The position numbers and the translations under genes were made by a program. Positions 7,226-12,339 of a stretch of DNA of 13,184 nt are shown piece after piece. Origin of the DNA: AP-15 sp035570595 (GTDB taxonomy: Bacteria > Pseudomonadota > Alphaproteobacteria > ATCC43930 > CGMCC-115725); the NCBI GenBank assembly GCA_035570595.1, contig DATMLF010000138.1, positions 1 through 13,184 on the forward strand. The letters are read 5' to 3'. The notes under the pieces are model-generated. The model ran no database searches and was not told the origin of the DNA. It saw only the letters and a list, made by a program, of their open reading frames with translations. Every line of letters starts with the position of its first letter. Position 1 is the first letter of the stretch.

Positions 7226-8527
7226 CTACCCCTCGCCCGGCTTTTCTCCCTCGCCCCGCGCCGCGGGGAGAGGGTCGGGGTGAGGGGCCGCCACGATCGC
7301 GATTTTTTGGGCGATCAGGTCGTCGATTTCGGCGTCGCCGAGACCGGCCTCGCGCAGGATTTCGCGCGAATGCTGACCGAGCCGCGGAGCCGGCCGGCGC
7401 AACCCGCAGCCGGCCGCCCCGAAGCGCACCGGCGGGCGCACGGTGCGGATACGGCCCTCGCTCGGATGCTCCGAAACGGGAAAGAAATCGACCGCCGCGA
7501 GGTGCTCGTCATCGGGCAATCGGGCGAGCGGGTTGACCGGCCCGCACGGGATGTCGGCCGATTTGAGCGCGGCGAGCCAGTGGGCGGTCGTATTGCCACG
7601 CACGCAGTCGGCGACGATCGCATAGAGCTCGGCGACGTGGCGGCTGCGGGTTTGCGCATCGGCGAGCCGCGGGTCGTCCGCCAATTCGGGGCGGCCGGCA
7701 ACGCGAAAGAAATCGCGCCAATGCCGGTCGCTGTACGGGAGTATGCAGATATGCCCGTCGGCGGTGCGGTGCGGGCGGCGGTCTGGCGCCAGCATCCGCG
7801 AATAGCCGGGCGGCCCCAAGGGCGGGTCGAAGGTCAGCCCGCCCATATGCTCGGCCATGACAAATGCGGTCAGGGTTTCGAGCATCGGCACCTCGACCTC
7901 CTGGCCCTCGCCGGTGCGCTCACGCTGCAGCAGCGCCGCCATGACGGCATAGACCATGGTCAGCCCGACAGTCTTGTCGCCGACCAGGGTCGGCACAAAA
8001 CGCGCCTCGCCGCCGGTCGCCTCTTCCAACGCGACAAGCCCGCTCGCCCCCTGGATGATGTCGTCAAAGGCGGGCCGGTCGGCCAGCGGGCCGTCCTGGC
8101 CGTAGCCGTGCGCCGAGCAATAGACGAGCCGCGGGTTGGCCGTGCGCAGCCTCTCATAGTTAAAACCGAGTCGCGCCATCGCCTGCGGGCGCATGTTGTG
8201 CATGAGCACGTCGCTCTGCCGGGCCAACGCCAGCAATGCCGCGACCGCCTCGCGACGCTTCAGGTCGAGGCACAGCGAGCGCTTGTTGCGGTTGAGGTTC
8301 AGGAAAACGTGGCCCATCTCGCGATGCCGTGCCGGCCCGGCGTATCGCATGATGTCGCCTTCGGGCGGCTCGACCTTGACCACCTCGGCGCCGAGATCGC
8401 CGAGGATTTGCGTTGCCAGCGGCCCCAAGACGACGGTCGTCAAATCGAGCACCTTGATGCCGGCGAGCGGGCCAGGCTTCTCCTTGGTGCCGCATTTTTT
8501 CTCGGTCAAAGCCGCACCTCGAACCAT
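7226..8527 (-). CDS. CaiB/BaiF family class III CoA-transferase
   Basis: This is a cytoplasmic class III CoA-transferase that moves CoA between carboxylic acids through an aspartyl-CoA intermediate. The N-terminal fold is unmistakable: GPLAGIKVLDLTTVVLGPLA, then GDLGAEVVKVEPPEGD, NLNRNKRSLCLDLK, YCSAHGYGQDGP, then LVGDKTVGL with the catalytic Asp (D184 from this start). Starts at ATG 8554, ATG 8527 and TTG 8509 are all in frame. I chose 8527 because AGGCGG precedes it, but TTG 8509 after GAGG is also plausible and gives a more family-like N-terminus. The last ~20 residues (from APHPDPLPAARGEG) are not family sequence: they translate a dispersed palindromic repeat. It appears to be first gene of the operon with AcnX. 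Acyl donor and acceptor are unknown. Confidence 0.94.
   Translation of the reverse strand: MVRGAALTEKKCGTKEKPGPLAGIKVLDLTTVVLGPLATQILGDLGAEVVKVEPPEGDIMRYAGPARHREMGHVFLNLNRNKRSLCLDLKRREAVAALLALARQSDVLMHNMRPQAMARLGFNYERLRTANPRLVYCSAHGYGQDGPLADRPAFDDIIQGASGLVALEEATGGEARFVPTLVGDKTVGLTMVYAVMAALLQRERTGEGQEVEVPMLETLTAFVMAEHMGGLTFDPPLGPPGYSRMLAPDRRPHRTADGHICILPYSDRHWRDFFRVAGRPELADDPRLADAQTRSRHVAELYAIVADCVRGNTTAHWLAALKSADIPCGPVNPLARLPDDEHLAAVDFFPVSEHPSEGRIRTVRPPVRFGAAGCGLRRPAPRLGQHSREILREAGLGDAEIDDLIAQKIAIVAAPHPDPLPAARGEGEKPGEG
7229..7285. repeat. Dispersed GC-rich palindromic repeat inside the CoA-transferase 3' end
   Basis: The arms CCCTCGCCCCGCG (7248-7260) and CGCGGGGAGAGGG (7262-7274) are reverse complements except for one base, with a single base between them. 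Flanking bases on both sides (CCCGGCTTTTCTC before, TCGGGGTGAGGGG after) belong to the same element. From memory this is a repeat found many times in alphaproteobacterial genomes; on the minus strand it translates as HPDPLPAARGEGEKPGEG. It normally sits between genes, but here the CoA-transferase frame continues through it to a TAG at 7226-7228. Confidence 0.75.
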
Positions 8528-8554
8528 GCCCGCCTGTCGCGGACAGCAGCACAT

Positions 8555-8642
8555 TAGCCAGGGAAATCGTGCCGAACCAGCCCGGGGACTCGGTTGTCCT
8601 ACGCGTGCCGGGAACGGCTCCGCAGGGGCCTGCCGAGACCGA
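8555..8642. other. Spacer between CoA-transferase start and vapC stop
   Basis: These 88 bases lie upstream of the five-gene minus-strand operon and downstream of vapC, so they should hold either the operon's promoter or vapBC's terminator. No clear -35/-10 pair or T-tailed hairpin is visible. I looked in all minus-strand frames for the missing 3' part of the truncated dehydrogenase gene found on the far side of vapBC and saw nothing resembling it. Confidence 0.4.
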
Positions 8643-9014
8643 TCATTGCGACAGTGTTGCCGCCAAGCTCAGCTGGGCCGCGACTGCGTGCAACCGCCGA
8701 TCGTGGGTCCACAATTTCGCGCCGGGCGTCAGCCGCGTGGCGGCCAGCAAGTGAGCGTCGACGTAGCCGATGCCGCGCCCGAGCAGCGCCTGGCCATCGA
8801 TGAAGCCGAGGATCTGGTCTTCCGCGGCGACGGTCGCCTGGGGCAAATCCCGAAAATCGCTCAGGACAGCTCCCCGCCGTCGCATGTTGCCGAGCGCAAG
8901 TTCGCCAACAACGAAAGGATGCCCGAGAACCTCACCCAGGCCGAGCAACATCGCGAGCCTCTCAACGCCGTCTCGCAGATGCTGGACCCAGACCGAGGTA
9001 TCGACCAGTATCAC
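8643..9014 (-). CDS. vapC: PIN-domain ribonuclease toxin VapC
   Basis: This is the toxin of a type II toxin-antitoxin pair, a 123-residue PIN-domain RNase that cleaves RNA (often tRNA or 23S rRNA in studied members) when free of its antitoxin. The acidic metal-binding residues are in place: D5 in VDTSVW, E38 in VVGELALG, D86 in GIGYVDAHLLA and D105 in LWTHDRRL. The start is GTG 9014, which overlaps the antitoxin stop as GTGA, so translation is coupled. The length is normal and all catalytic acids are present, so the toxin looks active. The pair occupies a position where a neighbouring gene has been destroyed, in keeping with the mobility of such modules. Confidence 0.93.
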   Translation of the reverse strand: MILVDTSVWVQHLRDGVERLAMLLGLGEVLGHPFVVGELALGNMRRRGAVLSDFRDLPQATVAAEDQILGFIDGQALLGRGIGYVDAHLLAATRLTPGAKLWTHDRRLHAVAAQLSLAATLSQ

Positions 9015-9208
9015 CCGCGTTTCGTTCGTCGCCGCGGAACGGCAGCGAAACCGGGCTCGCTGCCGCCGAGGCTTGCCAGCCGGCGGGCGCTCTCGCGTTC
9101 GATTAAGGCGCGCAAGGCTTCACGGACCAAAGCCGATTTTTCGCGCAGTCCGGTAAGGGCCTCGGCCTTCGCCAGAAGATCGTCGTCCAGTGCGAGTGTC
9201 GTGCGCAT
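9011..9208 (-). CDS. vapB: Antitoxin VapB
   Basis: This is the antitoxin partner of vapC, 65 residues from ATG 9208. The N-terminus (MRTTLALDDDLLAKAEALTG) is the ribbon-helix-helix DNA-binding region typical of VapB antitoxins that bind DNA as dimers and repress their own operon. It is followed by REKSALVREALRALIERESARRLASLGG, the second helix and linker, and a C-terminal segment with GFAAVPRRR that would wrap the toxin. In-frame ATGs at 9232 and 9244 would add 8 or 12 residues, but family alignment of the strand at MRTTL favours 9208, even though its ribosome binding site is weak. Its stop overlaps the toxin start by four bases (GTGA). Confidence 0.88.
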   Translation of the reverse strand: MRTTLALDDDLLAKAEALTGLREKSALVREALRALIERESARRLASLGGSEPGFAAVPRRRTKRG

Positions 9209-9247
9209 TTTGCCGTGCCATAAGATGAGCATAGATGGCGTCATCGT

Positions 9248-9263
9248 TTGATGTCCTAATCAA
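9248..9263. promoter_or_regulatory. Candidate vapBC operator (inverted repeat)
   Basis: TTGAT-N6-ATCAA is a perfect 5-bp inverted repeat about 40 bases upstream of the vapB start. A second short one, GATG-GCGT-CATC, is at 9234-9245. Ribbon-helix-helix antitoxins bind such sites in their own promoter. The position is right but arms this short also arise by chance. Confidence 0.3.
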
Positions 9264-9351
9264 TGCCCATCCGGCACTGATCGAGCCGAGCGGATCGGGT
9301 CGAGAACACGCCATAACCACCCAGCAGCATGATTTTCTTACCGCCGGTCAC
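9256..9351 (-). pseudogene. 5' remnant of a saccharopine-dehydrogenase-like gene
   Basis: On the minus strand a GTG at 9351 overlaps the deacetylase stop (GTGA) and opens a frame of 31 codons ending at TAG 9256-9258. The peptide starts MTGGKKIMLLGGYGVFSTR. The block KKIMLLGGYGVF is the first beta strand and glycine-rich dinucleotide-binding turn of saccharopine dehydrogenase-like Rossmann proteins, which typically begin with IxLLGGYGVFG followed by R-LA-LL. After about ARL the similarity stops and a stop codon comes soon after. The vapBC operon follows about 50 bases on. The likely story is a gene formerly in an operon with the deacetylase, cut off when vapBC arrived or when a deletion removed the rest. 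Family assignment rests on a short motif and memory of the family. Confidence 0.6.
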
Positions 9352-10226
9352 CCGACGGCCGCGCGCACCTTCAGATACCAGTCGAGAATCTCGAGGCCGT
9401 TCCAGTGCAGCACCCCGGAAAAACGGTTGATGTGGTCGTAGACGGCTTCGAGGTATTTGATGCGGTGCGGCTGGCCGCTGATGTAGGGATGGATCGCGAT
9501 CGCCATGATCTTGGCGCGTTCGGCCCCTTCCTCGTACAGCCGCTCAAAGCTGTCGAGGCAGCGCGTCGTGAAGTAGGCCGACTCGTGATGCTGGACGAGC
9601 ATCATCGGAATGTCGTTGAGCTCGACCGAATACGGCAAGGTGACGAGCGGGCCGTGCTTGGTGCGGATCTCGGTCGGCTCGTCGTCGTAAACCCAGTCGC
9701 CGATGTATCTGATGCCGGCGGCGGCCAGCAGATCCGGGGTCTCATAGGTCTCGGTCAGGCCGGGGCCGAGCCAGCCCTGCGGCCGCGCTCCGGCAAAGCG
9801 TTCGAGCGTGTCGAGGGACTTGCCGATCATCGCCGCCTGGCCTTCGACCTTGTGGATCGGCATCTGTTCCCAGGCATGGCCCATGAACTCCCAGCCGGCC
9901 GCCCGGGCCGCGTGCGCGACGCGCGGGTATTCCTCGCAGACCCTGGCGTTGATCGACAAGGTCGGGCGGATCCCGAGCCGGCGGAACAGCTCGAAAAACC
10001 GCCACACCCCGACCCGCATGCCGTATTCGTGCCAAGCCCAGTTCGGAACGTCGGGTAGCAGCACCTGCCCGGTCGGCGCCGGCAACACCTGCCGCGCCAT
10101 CGGCCGCGAGATCGACCAGAATTCGAGATTGACGACCGTCCATCCGACGACCCTGGCGCGGTTCGGCAATTCGAGCGGCGGCCGGTCGACGATTGCCGAA
10201 AACGTGCTGCGCTTGCGCGGTATCAT
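9348..10226 (-). CDS. Polysaccharide deacetylase-family protein, PuuE/allantoinase-like
   Basis: This is a 292-residue member of the NodB/polysaccharide deacetylase superfamily, in the branch that resembles the cofactor-poor allantoinase PuuE rather than true chitin or peptidoglycan deacetylases. Visible landmarks are VVNLEFW (31-37) where classic members have TFDDG, HEYGMRVGVWRFFELFRRLG (66-85), GWEFMGHAWEQMPIH (111-125) in place of the HxxxH zinc motif, GWLGPGLTETYETPDLLAAAG in the middle and IHPYISGQPHR near the end. It has no signal peptide, so it is probably cytoplasmic and hydrolyses a small amide. ATG 10226 is preceded by GAAGG at good spacing. The open frame continues far upstream to 11003 but that part is antisense to the RRM gene and is not coding. 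It probably once led an operon with the dehydrogenase remnant. Confidence 0.9.
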   Translation of the reverse strand: MIPRKRSTFSAIVDRPPLELPNRARVVGWTVVNLEFWSISRPMARQVLPAPTGQVLLPDVPNWAWHEYGMRVGVWRFFELFRRLGIRPTLSINARVCEEYPRVAHAARAAGWEFMGHAWEQMPIHKVEGQAAMIGKSLDTLERFAGARPQGWLGPGLTETYETPDLLAAAGIRYIGDWVYDDEPTEIRTKHGPLVTLPYSVELNDIPMMLVQHHESAYFTTRCLDSFERLYEEGAERAKIMAIAIHPYISGQPHRIKYLEAVYDHINRFSGVLHWNGLEILDWYLKVRAAVG

Positions 10227-10238
10227 GTGACCTTCACA
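10226..10238 (-). promoter_or_regulatory. Hairpin overlapping the deacetylase ribosome binding site
   Basis: Read on the minus strand, TGTGA-AGG-TCACA is a perfect 5-bp inverted repeat with the AGG of the Shine-Dalgarno sequence in its 3-base loop and the A of the ATG as its last base. It could weakly fold in the mRNA and modulate initiation, or serve as a protein-binding palindrome. The spacing (3 bases) is too short for the CRP/FNR-type TGTGA-N6-TCACA site. Confidence 0.35.
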
Positions 10239-10343
10239 GTCTTGCCCTATAAACGACATTTCAATCTTGCGCGATAGAGCGCGCGGGGCAAGCCTCGCGG
10301 CAGCGGCGTCAAGCAGCCAGCCGGTACGGGCTAACCTTTGTTG

Positions 10344-10355
10344 TGCAACGCAGCA
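10344..10355. promoter_or_regulatory. Candidate PhaR/PhbF-type binding site
   Basis: TGCAACGCAGCA fits the consensus TGCRNYGCASMA that I recall for the polyhydroxybutyrate regulator PhbF, and overlaps a second palindrome GCAG-CA-CTGC (10351-10360). It sits in the 222-base gap between the divergent deacetylase and RRM genes, about 95 bases before the RRM start and 120 before the deacetylase start. Neither gene is known to belong to polyester metabolism, so a chance match is possible. Confidence 0.35.
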
Positions 10356-10448
10356 CTGCAAAGTCGACAATCCCCGCCGGCAATTGCGCGATCCATGCTG
10401 CGCCCGTGTTGACAAGCCGGGCTGAATGGGGTGAGAGGGGCATAGCCG

Positions 10449-10895
10449 ATGAGACTTCAGTATTTCCGCGGCAACGTCTTTGTCGCGAACCTGCCGCCGG
10501 ATTTGACCGAGGACGAATTGGCCGAGGCTTTCGACCCGTATGGGATCGTGTTGAGCGCGTCCATCGCCCGCGACCCGGAGAACGGAAAGCGGCTGCGTTA
10601 CGGCTTTGTCGACATCGCGACCGAGAAGGCGGCGAAGGTTGCCGTCGAGGCGATGAACGGCGCCGCGCTCGACGGCCACAATCTCGACGTGCGCATTAGC
10701 GAGCGCCCGACCAAATCGAAAAAGCCTGCCTCCGGGCGTCCGGCGCCACGCCGTGCCGCGCCGCGGCCGGCGCCACGCCGCGAGGGCGACGGCGACGAGC
10801 AGGCGGAGGCGGCGCCGGGCTTCGCGCCGCGCATGCCGCCGCGGCGCCAGCCGACCTTTCAGGTCGAGCGCCGCTCGCTGCCGCGCCGCGTCTAG
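10449..10895 (+). CDS. RRM-domain RNA-binding protein with Arg/Pro-rich tail
   Basis: This is a 148-residue protein with one RNA recognition motif covering about residues 8-85. RNP2 is VFVANL (10-15) and RNP1 is RYGFVDIA (50-57). Both keep the aromatic positions that stack on RNA bases (F11; Y51, F53), although RNP1 usually has an aromatic where I56 stands. The rest (from about 86) is low-complexity, Lys/Arg/Pro/Ala-rich with an acidic patch (EGDGDEQAE) and ends RRSLPRRV, probably a disordered RNA-contacting tail. ATG 10449 has a good ribosome binding site (GAGAGGGG, 8 bases upstream). Single-RRM proteins occur in cyanobacteria and in several proteobacteria, where targets are mostly unknown. 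A TTGACA at 10409-10414 could be a -35 box, but no good -10 follows. Its stop is one base from the convergent pncA stop. Confidence 0.93.
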   Translation: MRLQYFRGNVFVANLPPDLTEDELAEAFDPYGIVLSASIARDPENGKRLRYGFVDIATEKAAKVAVEAMNGAALDGHNLDVRISERPTKSKKPASGRPAPRRAAPRPAPRREGDGDEQAEAAPGFAPRMPPRRQPTFQVERRSLPRRV

Positions 10896-10896
10896 T

Positions 10897-11523
10897 CTAC
10901 GCGCCGACCGCGACGCCCGCCTCGGCCATCGTCTGCATCGCGCGGTCGAGGGAGCCGTCGAGGTCGATGCCGCGGCAGGCATTCGCGGCGAGTGCCACGG
11001 CAAAGCCCGCGGCGCGCGCGTCGAGCGCCGAAAACAGCACGCAATAATCGGTCGCGAGCCCGCACAAGGTCAGACGCTCAAAGCCGCGCTCACGCAGATA
11101 GGCGGCAAGGCCGGTCGGCGTGCGGCGGTCGTTTTCGCGAAACGCCGAATAGGAATCGACGCCTCGGCGAAAGCCCTTGCGCAGGATCAGCTCGGCGTGC
11201 GCGGCGGCGAGCGCCGGGTGAAACGCGGCGCCCGGTGTCCCTTGCACGCAATGCTCGGGCCACAAGGTCTGCGGGCCGTAGGCGGCCTCGATGGTCTCGA
11301 ACGGCTGCCGGCCGGGATGCGCGCTGGCAAACGACGAATGCCCCGGCGGATGCCAGTCCTGGATCAGGATGACGTGGGCAAATTCGCCTACGAGCCGATT
11401 GACGGCCGGGATGATCGCGTCGCCGTCGGGCACGGCAAGTGCGCCGCCAGGGCAGAAGTCATTCTGCACGTCCGTGACGATCAAAGCCTCGCGATGGTCA
11501 CGCGAACGCCCGTTGGAGCCCAT
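10897..11523 (-). CDS. pncA: Nicotinamidase/pyrazinamidase PncA
   Basis: This cytoplasmic hydrolase converts nicotinamide to nicotinate and ammonia in NAD salvage. From ATG 11523 it has 208 residues, typical for PncA. The catalytic triad is D18 (VTDVQNDFCPGGALAV), K116 (ILRKGF) and C161 (LATDYCV). Metal ligands are D56 and H58 in QDWHPPGHSSF, plus H91 in WPEHCVQGTPGA. This start is preceded by GCGAGGCAGGG and places the first strand immediately after a short lead. The open frame back to 11634 adds 37 residues unlike the family and is rejected. The gene stands alone, divergent from an alpha/beta hydrolase (155-base gap) and convergent with the RRM gene, with one base between stop codons. Confidence 0.96.
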   Translation of the reverse strand: MGSNGRSRDHREALIVTDVQNDFCPGGALAVPDGDAIIPAVNRLVGEFAHVILIQDWHPPGHSSFASAHPGRQPFETIEAAYGPQTLWPEHCVQGTPGAAFHPALAAAHAELILRKGFRRGVDSYSAFRENDRRTPTGLAAYLRERGFERLTLCGLATDYCVLFSALDARAAGFAVALAANACRGIDLDGSLDRAMQTMAEAGVAVGA

Positions 11524-11678
11524 CCCTGCCTCGCCGATCTCTCGCGGTTGACCACAAATACGTTGGGTCGCAGGCCGCCGCTGCAAGCACGCGACGGCGG
11601 TCTCGCCCGCCGCTACAAACCGGAGTTGTCCCATTGCACCGGATATCGCGGTGCCGCGACAGCGGATATTCTGATCGA
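11524..11678. other. Divergent intergenic region between pncA and the hydrolase
   Basis: These 155 bases should contain the promoters for both genes. Two hairpins are visible: CCGCCG...CGGCGG (11575-11600, loop 14 bases with an inner GC pair) and CGCGG-TG-CCGCG (11647-11658), the latter about 20 bases before the hydrolase start. No clear sigma-70 promoter could be picked by eye. Confidence 0.4.
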
Positions 11679-12317
11679 ATGGTTGATGTCAGTGCGTATG
11701 AAAAGCCTGGGGTGACGGGTTTCCTGCATCGGCCGCGAGAGGCGGCGGGGCGGGGTTTGGTGCTCACCCACGGCGCCGGCGGCAACTGCAACGGGCCGCT
11801 CCTGGTGGCGGCGGCGGACGCCTTTGCGCAAGCCGGGTTTTGCGTGTTGCGCTGCGACCTGCCGTTTCGCCAGCGCCGGCCGACCGGGCCGCCGTCGCCC
11901 TCGACCGCCGCCGCCGACCGCGCCGGATTGAGGAGCGCGGCCGAGGCCATGCATGAGCTCGTCGCGGGGCCGGTTTTCCTCGGCGGCCAGTCCTATGGCG
12001 GACGGCAGGCCTCGATGCTCGCGGCCGACGAGCCCGCGACCGCGGCCGGCCTGGTGCTGTTTTCCTATCCGTTGCACCCGCCGGGCAGACCCGATCGGCT
12101 GCGCGTCGAGCATTTTCCGCGGCTCCGGGTGCGATGCGTGTTCACGCAGGGAACCGCCGACCCGTTTGGCTCGATCGACGAGCTGCGCGCGGCGCTGTCG
12201 TTGATCCCGGCATCGACCAGGCTGATTCCAATCGAAGGCGCTGGTCACGACCTCAAGCGCGGGCGCTTCGACCTGGCATCGGTCGTCTCCGCGGTGCTGG
12301 ATGAAGCCGCACCCTGA
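11679..12317 (+). CDS. Alpha/beta hydrolase, KANL3/Tex30-like family
   Basis: This is a 212-residue alpha/beta hydrolase of the small family related to KANL3/Tex30 (COG3571). The fold's landmarks are in order: oxyanion-loop sequence LTHGAGGNCNGP (29-40), nucleophile elbow GGQSYGGR with Ser105, acid Asp161 in QGTADPFG and His190 in EGAGHDLKRG, giving a complete Ser-Asp-His triad. RCDLPFRQRR (58-67) is typical of the family. The start used, ATG 11679, gives a short N-terminus (MVDVSAYEKPGVTG); it has a weak ribosome binding site. An ATG at 11634 would add 15 residues with no family resemblance. Such proteins are usually dienelactone-hydrolase-like esterases with unknown substrates; no signal peptide is present. 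It ends 22 bases before the convergent Ku gene. Confidence 0.9.
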   Translation: MVDVSAYEKPGVTGFLHRPREAAGRGLVLTHGAGGNCNGPLLVAAADAFAQAGFCVLRCDLPFRQRRPTGPPSPSTAAADRAGLRSAAEAMHELVAGPVFLGGQSYGGRQASMLAADEPATAAGLVLFSYPLHPPGRPDRLRVEHFPRLRVRCVFTQGTADPFGSIDELRAALSLIPASTRLIPIEGAGHDLKRGRFDLASVVSAVLDEAAP

Positions 12318-12339
12318 GATGGCCGCGGCTGCGGCTGGC

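Noticed and set aside
6208..8557. Long plus-strand open frames opposite AcnX and the CoA-transferase
   Set aside because: They are shadows of GC-rich coding on the minus strand, rich in Arg, Gly, Ala and His without domain motifs.
10409..10414. TTGACA as a -35 promoter box for the RRM gene
   Set aside because: No acceptable -10 sequence lies 16-18 bases downstream, so the match is kept only as a remark under the gene.
10227..11003. Long upstream extension of the deacetylase reading frame on the minus strand
   Set aside because: The open stretch is antisense to the well-supported RRM gene, has arginine-rich shadow composition, and the deacetylase has a good start at 10226.
11524..11634. 37-residue N-terminal extension of PncA
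   Set aside because: The extra residues do not resemble the family, and ATG 11523 has a good ribosome binding site and gives normal length.
12318..12339. GCCGC-GGCT-GCGGC hairpin between the hydrolase and Ku genes
   Set aside because: A 5-bp stem with no T run on either strand; too weak to call as a bidirectional terminator.
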